The notes beneath the pieces were generated by a model. That model saw nothing but the letters and a program-made list of their open reading frames with translations. It made no database searches and had not been told where the DNA came from. A DNA stretch of 20,750 nt from a virus. Shown here one piece after another: positions 13,622-20,750 of the stretch; position 1 is the first letter of the stretch; the number at the start of each line of letters is the position of its first letter. The position numbers were made by a program, and so were the translations under genes. Where the stretch lies: positions 1 to 20,750 of the IMG/VR virus record IMGVR_UViG_3300022074_000465; one strand, written 5' to 3'.

Positions 13622-14266
13622 ATGAATTATACATCGTTAAAAACTAATATTCAGGATATATGCGAAACATCTTTTTCAGATGATCAGTTAGCATTGTTTA
13701 CTCAACAAGCAGAACAAAGAATTTATAATATGGTTCATATTGCTGCTATGCGTAATGTTGATAGTAGTAGTTTAACCGCTGGTAATGAGCTGTATACTAC
13801 ACCTGATGGGTATTTATACACTTATAGTTTAGCAATAGTAAATAATGATACTCAGACTTTTTTATTAAACAAAGATGTAAACTTTTTAAGAGAAGCATAT
13901 CCCGTAACTACAACTGCTAAACGTGGGCTACCAAAGTTTTATGCTTATCACAGCACTTCAGGCAATAAAATAAAATTTATGTTTTCTCCAATTCCAGACG
14001 CTAATTATACATTAGAACATATATACGCTAAATATCCAACGTCTATAGTGACAGCAGGTGGCACATACTTAGGAGATAATTTTGATTCTGCATTGTTAAA
14101 TGCTGCATTAGTAGAGGCTGCTAGATTTCAAAAAAGCGAACCTGATATTATACAGAATTACGATAAGATGTTTCTTGACTCAATTTCTCTATTAAAGAAC
14201 ACAGCTGATGGTAAGTTAACTCAAGATTATTATCGTTCAGGGCAACCAAGAGCAGATGTGAGGTGA
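13622..14266 (+). CDS. phage adaptor protein, SU10-like (putative)
   Basis: A 214-residue protein. Characteristic stretches are NYTSLKTNIQDICETSFSDD and QLALFTQQAEQRIYNMVHIA at the start, LYTYSLAIVNNDTQTFLLNK in the middle, LPKFYAYHSTSGNKIKFMFS, then NFDSALLNAALVEAARFQKS near the end. Together they match a family of head-tail adaptors I know from podoviruses and related marine phages (SU10-type). Two helices at the N-terminus and a C-terminal helix pair (DKMFLDSISLLKNTADGKLT) fit a ring-forming connector. It directly precedes the small beta protein and the fibre, the normal order. The match is from memory of the family. Confidence 0.74.
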   Translation: MNYTSLKTNIQDICETSFSDDQLALFTQQAEQRIYNMVHIAAMRNVDSSSLTAGNELYTTPDGYLYTYSLAIVNNDTQTFLLNKDVNFLREAYPVTTTAKRGLPKFYAYHSTSGNKIKFMFSPIPDANYTLEHIYAKYPTSIVTAGGTYLGDNFDSALLNAALVEAARFQKSEPDIIQNYDKMFLDSISLLKNTADGKLTQDYYRSGQPRADVR

Positions 14267-14267
14267 G

Positions 14268-14708
14268 ATGGCTTTTACTGGTAATTTTTTATGTACATCA
14301 TTTAAAGTAGCTCTACTAAACGGAGAAATGGATTTTAGTAGTGATACTTCTCAATCTTTTAAAATTGCTTTGTATACTTCAAGTGCAACGCTAAATGCTA
14401 GTACAACAGCTTATTCTACTACAAACGAAATCTCAGGCACAGGCTATACAGCAGGTGGTAATACATTAACAATAGGAACTAACCCTACTAACAGCACTTC
14501 AGGTACAGTTGCGTTTTTAAGTTTTTCTGATTCTTCCTGGGCTAGTTCTACTATAACAGCGAGAGGTGCTTTAATATACAAATCGGGTGGAACCGACCCT
14601 GCTGTAGCAGTATTAGATTTTGGAGCAGACAAAACTTCAAGCAGTAGTACATTCAAAGTTGAATTTCCTGCAGTATCTGATACAACAGCAATTATACGTA
14701 TTGGCTAG
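14268..14708 (+). CDS. small beta-rich virion protein upstream of the fibre
   Basis: A 146-residue protein rich in T, S, A and G, starting one base after the adaptor stop. It contains FLCTSFKVALLNGEMDFSSD, FKIALYTSSATLNASTTAYS, EISGTGYTAGGNTLTIGTNP, then WASSTITARGALIYKSGGTD and AVAVLDFGADKTSSSSTFKV. The pattern of alternating strands and Thr/Ser loops indicates a beta-sandwich. Close relatives occur in many marine phages beside tail or fibre genes, without an assigned role. Likely part of the tail or connector. The region before the fibre is 13 bases long with AAAGG, so both are probably co-translated. Confidence 0.72.
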   Translation: MAFTGNFLCTSFKVALLNGEMDFSSDTSQSFKIALYTSSATLNASTTAYSTTNEISGTGYTAGGNTLTIGTNPTNSTSGTVAFLSFSDSSWASSTITARGALIYKSGGTDPAVAVLDFGADKTSSSSTFKVEFPAVSDTTAIIRIG

Positions 14709-14721
14709 AAAGGTATAAAAT

Positions 14722-17700
14722 ATGGCAAGTACTTTCGAGAATGACCTTCGGCTAGAAGAGATAGGGACAGGCGAACAATCAGGAACCTGGGGCGCTACTA
14801 CAAATACTAACATGGAGTTGATCGCAGAGGCTTTTAGTTATGGCACAGAGGCGATTACAACAAACGCAGATACTCACGCAACAGTAGTAGCAGACGGTGC
14901 AACAGACGAAGGGCGTTCTATGTACTTAAAGTACACAGGCGCATTAGATTCTACTTGCACAATAACAATATCAGCAGGGTCTGCAGGGACTTTTACATTA
15001 TCGAAAGTTTGGTTAATTGAAAATGCTACCACTGGGGGGCAATCTATAATTATAACTTCAGGGTCTGGCGCTAGCATAACTATCGCTAATGGACAAGTTA
15101 AGATGGTTGCTACTGATGGAGCAGGGTCTGGCGGGATTGTTTATGATTTGCTCCAAGACCTAGCTGTACCTGATTTGTTTGTAGATGATGACCTAACTTT
15201 ACAGTCTGATGGGGCAGTACTTGGTTTTGGCGAAGATACAGATGTAACTCTCACGCACGTAGAAGACACAGGGTTGCTGTTAAACGCTGCTATGAAGGTA
15301 CAATTTAGAGATTCTGCTATATCAATTAGTTCTAGTGCTGACGCTACATTAGATTTAGCAGCAGATGGAGACATAAACCTCACGGCTGGAGTAGACATAA
15401 ATATTCCAGCAGATGTTGGACTAACCTTTGGTAATGATGGCGAGAAGATAGAAGGTGACGGCACAGACCTCACTATCGCAGGTAACAACATTAATCTTAC
15501 CGCTGTAGAAGACGTGAACATACCATCAGGTGTTGGACTTACCTTTGCAACTGCAGAAAAAATAGAATCAGATGGCACTGATCTTTCTATAACTGTAGGT
15601 TCAGGTGGGGATATAAATATTCCTGCTAATATCGGATTAACCTTTGGTGATGATGGTGAGAAGATTGAAGGTGACGGTACTGATCTTACTATATCAGGCA
15701 ATAACATTAATCTTACAGCTGTAGAAGACGTTGTCGTACCCGCTAACGTGGGCATTACCTTTGGAACTGGTGAGAAGATAGAAGGTGATAACACTGACCT
15801 TACCATAACTTCTGGGGCTAAAATTAACCTAGCTGCCAACTCAGATGTACATTTAGCCAACAATATAGGAATGGTATTTGGAGATGCTGGTGAAAAGATA
15901 GAAGGTGATGGCACTAATCTTGCAATTAACTCTTCAGGTGATGTTAATATTACAGCTACAACTGTTGACCTTAACGGTAATTTAGAAGTCTCAGGCACGA
16001 TCACACTGGGTTCTGGCGCAGTAATATCTGAAGCCGAGCTAGAGTTGTTAGACGACGTTACTGCTGGTACAGCAATCGCTTCTAAAGTGGTTACTACAGA
16101 TGCAAATATAGATACAACAGGACAAAGAAACCTCACCATTACAGGCGAGCTAGACGCAGCTACGGGTGACTTCTCTGGCGCAGTGGACATAGCAGGTGAC
16201 TTAACATTGTCTGCAGGGGCTGATGGGGCTTTAAACTTCAGCGCAGCAAGTTCAGTTAAGATACTAGACAATAATGCTGCATCTTTAGTGTTTGAAGAAG
16301 CTGACAACGCTTACATGACGTTTGTTACAACAAATAGCTCTGAAGAAGTCCAGTTTGACGTAAACGTAGATTTAAACGGTGATCTTGATGTGTCTGGCAC
16401 AGGGCTAGTTACAGGTGTCCTGACCACTACAGCTACACAGGTGGCAACTGGTGGAATTACAAGTGGTTCAAATATTGTTTCTGATACAGACAGCACTGAT
16501 GATCTCGGTACAAACAGTGTTCGTTGGGCTAACTTGTATGTTGATGGTATTACTGCAACTGATCAAATAACAGCTACTGGATTTACTGGTACGTTAGATG
16601 GTATTCTTGGGTCTGGCTCTGCTGCTGCAGCAACTGTAACAACTCTTGATTCAAGCGGTGCTGTTAACTTAAATCTTACTACTGACTCAACTAGCTCAAC
16701 TTCAGGTGCTTTGATTGTTGACGGAGGAGTTGGCATAGCTAAGAAGTTGTTTGTTGGTACAGACTTAGTTGTTTCAGGCGATTTAACGGTATCTGGTGAC
16801 GATATTACTATGGGTACAAACACTTCTGGTAATTTGTTAGTAGCAGATGGCACAAACTTTAATAGTATAGCTGTAAGTTCCTTGTCCGAGATTAGCACCG
16901 CTGCAGATAATGACGTGCTTATAGCAATAGATACGTCAGGTGGTGGGCTAAAGAAAATTACTAGAAGTGCTATTATTGCTGGTACTGGGTCAAGTGGAGA
17001 CTTAGCGAATGTTGTTGAGGATACAAGTCCTCAGTTAGGCGCGAACCTAGACACTAACAGCCACAATATACTTATAGATGACGCACATTTTATAGGTGAT
17101 GAAAACGGTAATGAGCAGATAATATTTCAAACTACGTCATCTGCTGTTAATCAGTTTGACATAACAAATGCTGCAACAGGTAACGCACCTGAGATATCTG
17201 CAACGGGTGGTGACACTAATATTAGTTTAAAGATAACACCAAAAGGAACTGGTCAAGTCTTAATAGATGGTAATGTTGGTATTGAATCAGGGCTAATTGA
17301 CTTAAAAAATGCAGGTACAGTATCACAAATAAAATTTTATTGTGAAAGCTCAAATGCTCATGCACAAACACTCCAAAGCGCACCACACTCAGAGAGTGCT
17401 TCAAATACTTTAACACTACCTAGCACTGGTGGTAATGTTAATTTAGTTTCAACAGCTTCAACTGCTACTCTTACAAACAAAGGATTTGGGGATAACGTAA
17501 GTTTTGGTGATAACAACATTACTAATGTAGGAGACATTGCGTTAGATTCTATCAGCGCAGATGCTACAGATATTAATGTAGCCGTAAGTGACAATTCTGC
17601 AACGGCTCTTACAATCAAACAAGGATCAGATGCTTACCTTATTATAGACACTGCAAACTCAAGTGAGTCTGTTTCTATAGGTACAGGTATATCAGGAACC

Positions 17701-20289
17701 GCTATAGTTATAGGGCATAGCACTTCAGAAACAACTGTTTCAGATAATTTAACAGTTACAGGCGATCTTACAGTTAATGGTACGACAACTACTATAGCAA
17801 CTACTAATTTAACTGTCACCGACCATTTAATAAAATTGGGACAGACGTATACAGGAAGCGCAAATGATCAAGGCATAATTATTACTCGTGGTGATGGATC
17901 AGATAGTAATACAGCTAATAGAGGTTTTATTTGGGATGAATCTGCAGACGAATTTGCCACCGTGTTTGCTAACACAGAAGCAGGGACTACTACAGGTAAC
18001 GTATCCATAGATGATTATGCAGATATACATGTAGGTAAAATAACAGCAGATGACGCATCGACGTTTTCTGGCGCTGTTACAGCAGCAGCTCTAACAGTAG
18101 ATGATGTAGCTGTAAACGGCAAAGTCATTACGATGACAGGCTCTAGCAGTGATACCGCTGTGTTTACAGTAGGTACAAATGGTACGTTAAGTATTGTAAC
18201 AACAGATGCTGCAGCTGCAGCTGCGAACATTCAAATTACAGCAGATGGCACAGCAGAGCTTGCAGGTACTACAGTTACACTAGACTCTGCTGGAGACATA
18301 GAACTAGAAGCTACAAATGATATAAATATCCCCGCTAATGTTGGTTTAACTTTTGGTACTGGTGAAAAGATAGAAGGCGATAGCACTGATTTAACTATAA
18401 CGTCTGGAAATAAAATTAATTTAACAGCAACTACAGATGTACATCTTCCAAATGATGTAGGCATAGTTTTTGGCGATGCTGGCGAGAAGATTGAGGGTGA
18501 CGGTACAGATTTAACTATATCAGGTAATAAAATTAATTTAGCAGCAGCTACAGATGTAGTTATTCCTGCTGACGTGGGTATTACTTTTGGTACTGGTGAA
18601 AAGATAGAAGGCGATAGCACTGATTTAACTATAACGTCTGGGAATAAAATTAATTTAACAGCAACTACAGATGTACATCTTCCAAATGATGTAGGAATGG
18701 TGTTTGGAGATGCAGGTGAAAAGATTGAGGGTGATGGTACTAATTTAACTGTAGCTAGTTCTAATAACCTCACTTTAGATGTTGCTAATGACCTAACTTT
18801 AGATGTTGAAGGTAATATTGAGATTAATGCAAATGGTGGCACAATTACATTCAAAGACGCTAGTGCTTCTCTTGGAACTATTACTTCTTCAGGATACTCA
18901 GGACTTGCTGGAACAGCTACAGCACTAGCAACAGCAAGAACTATTGGTGGAGTATCTTTTGATGGTAGTGCTAACATCAATCTACCTGGAGTTAACACTG
19001 GTGGTAATCAAAACACTACAGGTTCAGCAGCAACTTTGACAACTGCAAGAACTATTAACGGAACATCATTTGACGGTTCAGCAAACATTACTTTAGGTAC
19101 TGGGTCAGTTACTCATGCCATGCTTGCAGGAGATGCAGTTGATGGCGATAATATAGCAGATGATTCGGTTAATTCAGAACATTACGTAAATGGTTCTATT
19201 GATACAGCACATATAGCAGATTCACAAATTACTGTTGGTAAGATGGCAGCTAACTCTGTTGACTCGAACCAATATGTAGATGGTTCTATTGATACAGCAC
19301 ACATTGCTGATAATCAAGTTACGCTTGCTAAAATGGCAGGACTTGCTAGAGGTAAGATTATTTATGGAAACTCTAGTGGAGATCCTGCAGCACTTTCTAT
19401 AGGTAGTAATGGAACAGTGTTAAAATCAGATGGCACAGACATATCTTGGGGGACTATTGCTTCAGGTGTTGCAGCAGATGATATTACAGCGGGGGATTCA
19501 AATGTAGAAATTAGCACAAGTAGTGGCACAATTACTATTGATGCAAAAACGTATACAAAATTCGAATATAATAATACTTTAATAGGTGAATTTGGGTATT
19601 CGTCTGGCGCTGGCTATTCTTACTTAAATGTTGGTACCTCCACAGCAAACTCAAACGGTTACATCGGGCTTGGAACGGGTCAAGTTGGGTTTTTTGCTGC
19701 TACTACTGGGTCAACCGTAGTATGTAGGTCTGGTGGCACTCCATTTTATGTAGATAGACTAGCAAGTGATGGTAGTTTAATAGATTTTTATCAACAAGGT
19801 AGTGGTGAAGGGTCAATCTCAGTCAGTGGGTCAACGGTATCGTACAATGGTTTTTCTGGTCTACACGAAAGCTCTGGCATTTCTGATGATATAGCAGTTG
19901 GTACTGTTGTTAGTACAATAGATGAGCTTGATGTTTATTCTGATACAATTCTAGATGTTGAGGGGGAAATTAAGGTTAATAGTAAAAAAGGTCGAACAAG
20001 GGCAGACCACGCTAAGATTAAAGTATCAGATACAGAAGGCGACAAAAGAGTTTATGGCGTACTTCAAAGATATGATGATAATGGAAAACCTTTAGTAGCA
20101 TCAGTAGGGATTGGCTCTATTAAAGTTACTGGTGCTTGTGAAGGTGGAGATTTGCTCGAAAGTAATGGTGATGGCACCGCTAAAGTACAGTCTGATGATG
20201 TTATTAGGAGTAAAACTATAGGTAAAGTAACGATTAGTAATAACACAACTAGTGTAAAGCTTGTGTCTTGTGTTTTATATTGTGGATAA
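14722..20289 (+). CDS. giant repeat-built tail fibre / receptor-binding protein
   Basis: An 1855-residue protein likely to form a trimeric fibre contacting the host. The N-terminus (MASTFENDLRLEEIGTGEQS, then GTWGATTNTNMELIAEAF) is the virion-anchoring type common in marine phages. Residues about 234-420 and 1207-1362 hold two blocks of a 39-residue repeat with core GEKIEGDGTDLTI plus NKINLTA, suggesting a beta-solenoid shaft. The centre has shorter beta motifs such as LTVSGD and LTVTGDLTVNGTTT (about 1010-1025). Another repeat, GSIDTAHIAD, occurs twice near residues 1491 and 1521. The final 125 residues (RVYGVLQRYDDNGKP, GDLLESNGDGTAKVQSDDVI, KLVSCVLYCG) are a conserved fibre C-terminal domain, perhaps a trimerisation or chaperone unit. 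It starts after AAAGG (14709-14713). No catalytic depolymerase motif was seen. Confidence 0.85.
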   Translation: MASTFENDLRLEEIGTGEQSGTWGATTNTNMELIAEAFSYGTEAITTNADTHATVVADGATDEGRSMYLKYTGALDSTCTITISAGSAGTFTLSKVWLIENATTGGQSIIITSGSGASITIANGQVKMVATDGAGSGGIVYDLLQDLAVPDLFVDDDLTLQSDGAVLGFGEDTDVTLTHVEDTGLLLNAAMKVQFRDSAISISSSADATLDLAADGDINLTAGVDINIPADVGLTFGNDGEKIEGDGTDLTIAGNNINLTAVEDVNIPSGVGLTFATAEKIESDGTDLSITVGSGGDINIPANIGLTFGDDGEKIEGDGTDLTISGNNINLTAVEDVVVPANVGITFGTGEKIEGDNTDLTITSGAKINLAANSDVHLANNIGMVFGDAGEKIEGDGTNLAINSSGDVNITATTVDLNGNLEVSGTITLGSGAVISEAELELLDDVTAGTAIASKVVTTDANIDTTGQRNLTITGELDAATGDFSGAVDIAGDLTLSAGADGALNFSAASSVKILDNNAASLVFEEADNAYMTFVTTNSSEEVQFDVNVDLNGDLDVSGTGLVTGVLTTTATQVATGGITSGSNIVSDTDSTDDLGTNSVRWANLYVDGITATDQITATGFTGTLDGILGSGSAAAATVTTLDSSGAVNLNLTTDSTSSTSGALIVDGGVGIAKKLFVGTDLVVSGDLTVSGDDITMGTNTSGNLLVADGTNFNSIAVSSLSEISTAADNDVLIAIDTSGGGLKKITRSAIIAGTGSSGDLANVVEDTSPQLGANLDTNSHNILIDDAHFIGDENGNEQIIFQTTSSAVNQFDITNAATGNAPEISATGGDTNISLKITPKGTGQVLIDGNVGIESGLIDLKNAGTVSQIKFYCESSNAHAQTLQSAPHSESASNTLTLPSTGGNVNLVSTASTATLTNKGFGDNVSFGDNNITNVGDIALDSISADATDINVAVSDNSATALTIKQGSDAYLIIDTANSSESVSIGTGISGTAIVIGHSTSETTVSDNLTVTGDLTVNGTTTTIATTNLTVTDHLIKLGQTYTGSANDQGIIITRGDGSDSNTANRGFIWDESADEFATVFANTEAGTTTGNVSIDDYADIHVGKITADDASTFSGAVTAAALTVDDVAVNGKVITMTGSSSDTAVFTVGTNGTLSIVTTDAAAAAANIQITADGTAELAGTTVTLDSAGDIELEATNDINIPANVGLTFGTGEKIEGDSTDLTITSGNKINLTATTDVHLPNDVGIVFGDAGEKIEGDGTDLTISGNKINLAAATDVVIPADVGITFGTGEKIEGDSTDLTITSGNKINLTATTDVHLPNDVGMVFGDAGEKIEGDGTNLTVASSNNLTLDVANDLTLDVEGNIEINANGGTITFKDASASLGTITSSGYSGLAGTATALATARTIGGVSFDGSANINLPGVNTGGNQNTTGSAATLTTARTINGTSFDGSANITLGTGSVTHAMLAGDAVDGDNIADDSVNSEHYVNGSIDTAHIADSQITVGKMAANSVDSNQYVDGSIDTAHIADNQVTLAKMAGLARGKIIYGNSSGDPAALSIGSNGTVLKSDGTDISWGTIASGVAADDITAGDSNVEISTSSGTITIDAKTYTKFEYNNTLIGEFGYSSGAGYSYLNVGTSTANSNGYIGLGTGQVGFFAATTGSTVVCRSGGTPFYVDRLASDGSLIDFYQQGSGEGSISVSGSTVSYNGFSGLHESSGISDDIAVGTVVSTIDELDVYSDTILDVEGEIKVNSKKGRTRADHAKIKVSDTEGDKRVYGVLQRYDDNGKPLVASVGIGSIKVTGACEGGDLLESNGDGTAKVQSDDVIRSKTIGKVTISNNTTSVKLVSCVLYCG
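15415..15980 (+). repeat. five in-frame 39-residue repeats, 5' block
   Basis: Five copies of a unit with core GEKIEGDxTDLTI occur around 15439, 15541, 15631, 15748 and 15865. The last three are exactly 117 bases apart. The amino acids are conserved but the DNA differs by many synonymous changes, so the copies are old. The second copy is shortened and lacks the Gly before EKIE. They form the front part of the fibre shaft. Confidence 0.8.
18334..18808 (+). repeat. four in-frame 39-residue repeats, 3' block with recent 234-nt duplication
   Basis: Copies at about 18340, 18457, 18574 and 18691 are 117 bases apart and alternate between two types (FGTGEKIEGD and FGDAGEKIEGD). Bases 18349-18461 and 18583-18695, 234 apart, are identical except at one position (18408/18642), so the two-unit block was copied recently. 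The block is related to the 5' block 3 kb upstream. Confidence 0.88.
19162..19341 (+). repeat. two 30-residue repeats in the fibre
   Basis: The segment NSEHYVNGSIDTAHIADSQI and its copy DSNQYVDGSIDTAHIADNQV lie 90 bases apart (GGT of the shared core at 19192 and 19282). The repeats sit near the distal end and may form a spacer before the C-terminal domain. Limits are approximate. Confidence 0.7.
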
Positions 20290-20300
20290 AGGATAATAAA

Positions 20301-20543
20301 ATGGCTAAAACAAAAACAATAGACGAAAATGTGGTAAATATTGATGGTAAAGGTTATAAAAATGCTGATCTTAACAACCAACAAAAATATCTTATAGCTC
20401 AATTAAAAGACCTTGGCGCTAAAGCAGGAAAATTAAGGGCTGATTTAGACCAAATTCAAAGAGCCTCTGACAGTTTTCAAAAAGATTTATTAGATTCTTT
20501 TAAAGAAAAAGCTGAAGAAGTTTTAGATGAGAAGGCTAGCTAA
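20301..20543 (+). CDS. small helical phage protein (DUF6447-like)
   Basis: An 80-residue protein. I chose ATG 20301 because AAAGGA at 20288-20293 lies 7 bases before it; the longer frame starting at TTG 20268 lies inside the fibre gene. It starts with a small beta part, NVVNIDGKGYKNADL, and continues as one long amphipathic helix (NQQKYLIAQLKDLGAKAGKL, then RADLDQIQRASDSFQKDLLD). The DGKxYxxxDL plus long coiled coil recalls a small domain family seen downstream of phage fibres, perhaps DUF6447. No function known; a fibre chaperone or coiled-coil assembly partner is one possibility. It ends in a TAATG junction with the next gene. Confidence 0.65.
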   Translation: MAKTKTIDENVVNIDGKGYKNADLNNQQKYLIAQLKDLGAKAGKLRADLDQIQRASDSFQKDLLDSFKEKAEEVLDEKAS

Positions 20544-20704
20544 TGAAATTAGAAGACGTTAACACAGCTCTAGAGGTACATAAAGCAGTGAGTGAAGAAC
20601 GTTGGACTGAAATATTAGGGCGTGTTAAGCGCTTGGAGATGGTGTTAATAGGGGCAAGCGGGACGACAATAATACTATTGATCTCTCTAGTAGTAAAGGC
20701 ATGA
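20543..20704 (+). CDS. one-TM protein, XhlA/holin-like (putative)
   Basis: A 53-residue protein. The first 30 residues are a charged helix (EDVNTALEVHKAVSEERWTE then ILGRVKRLEM), followed by a single hydrophobic segment, MVLIGASGTTIILLISLVV (about 33-51), and a short KA tail. This shape (an N-terminal coiled helix and one C-terminal TM) is that of XhlA-like membrane proteins and small holin-associated proteins. It is coupled to the previous gene by TAATG and to the next by overlap, and its place after the fibre fits a lysis gene. The sequence alone does not prove a lysis function. Confidence 0.5.
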   Translation: MKLEDVNTALEVHKAVSEERWTEILGRVKRLEMVLIGASGTTIILLISLVVKA

Positions 20705-20750
20705 TGGATGGTTCTTGGAGACATAGTAACTGGTATCCAACTTGTCAAAC
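20701..20750 (+). CDS. truncated gene start at the window edge
   Basis: An open frame from ATG 20701 (a second ATG follows at 20704) overlaps the stop of the TM protein gene as ATGA. AAAGG lies 2-3 bases before the first ATG and 5-6 before the second. Only 16 codons are visible (MMDGSWRHSNWYPTCQ), polar and aromatic, and the rest lies beyond the window. Neighbourhood suggests a lysis or tail-related gene; the product cannot be named. Confidence 0.5.
   Translation, partial: MMDGSWRHSNWYPTCQ

Noticed and set aside
15141-16307. 388-codon open frame on the minus strand under the fibre gene
   Set aside because: It mirrors the repetitive fibre coding sequence, is low-complexity Ser/Pro/Val, has no ribosome-binding site, and opposes an unbroken + strand operon.
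18231-18998. 255-codon open frame on the minus strand
   Set aside because: It repeats in antisense the same fibre repeat pattern as the 15141-16307 frame, so it is a by-product of repeat composition.
20268-20300. TTG start for the 20301 gene
   Set aside because: It lies inside the fibre C-terminus, while ATG 20301 has AAAGGA at normal spacing.
1-20750. tRNA genes, insertion sequences, integrase or lysogeny genes
   Set aside because: None could be recognised; there are no cloverleaf-like segments, transposase motifs or attachment-site repeats in the window.

Overview
This window is one continuous block of tailed-phage (Caudoviricetes) late genes. Every credible gene is on the + strand, and neighbours overlap or are separated by only a few bases. 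The DNA is AT-rich and uses the standard code. I recognise many products as families that recur in marine phage genomes: the 226-residue conserved protein, the small Lys/Gly-rich proteins, the SU10-type adaptor, and the modular fibre with its particular N- and C-terminal domains. The best guess is a lytic phage of a marine bacterium. The long P22-like portal, the adaptors, and the absence of any tape-measure or tail-tube gene suggest a podovirus. That is inference from remembered families; no database was searched.

Layout. Positions 1-125 hold a good sigma70-like promoter and three copies of a 9-base motif just before the packaging genes. Positions 126-2277 encode the small and large terminase subunits. 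Positions 2277-6291 encode the portal, a short unknown protein, a phage GroES-like co-chaperonin and the scaffold. Positions 6284-8324 encode an unknown protein, a probable capsid decoration protein and the major capsid protein, which has the strongest ribosome-binding site in the window. A clear intrinsic terminator follows at 8333-8361. Positions 8434-9948 encode two Thr/Ala/Gly-rich, beta-type virion proteins separated by a strong hairpin.

Positions 9941-12266 are a dense run of small, very basic proteins, several ending in related Gly/Arg/Lys-rich motifs, plus one conserved 226-residue protein. Two of these genes, at 10500 and 11633, are under 60 codons. Positions 12276-14708 encode a LEM/SAP-like small protein, two head-tail adaptors flanking a zinc-ribbon protein, and a small beta-rich structural protein. 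Positions 14722-20289 encode an 1855-residue fibre made of repeats. Positions 20301-20750 hold a short helical protein, a one-TM holin/XhlA-like protein and the first 16 codons of another gene, probably the start of the lysis region.

How it works together: terminase packages DNA through the portal into a shell assembled from capsid protein and scaffold. The phage GroES may adapt the host chaperonin for folding a structural protein. Decoration proteins and adaptors complete the head, and the fibre mediates host contact. The least understood part, and the best candidate for undescribed biology, is the 9.9-12.3 kb cluster of small basic proteins, including one with perfect 33-nt tandem repeats.
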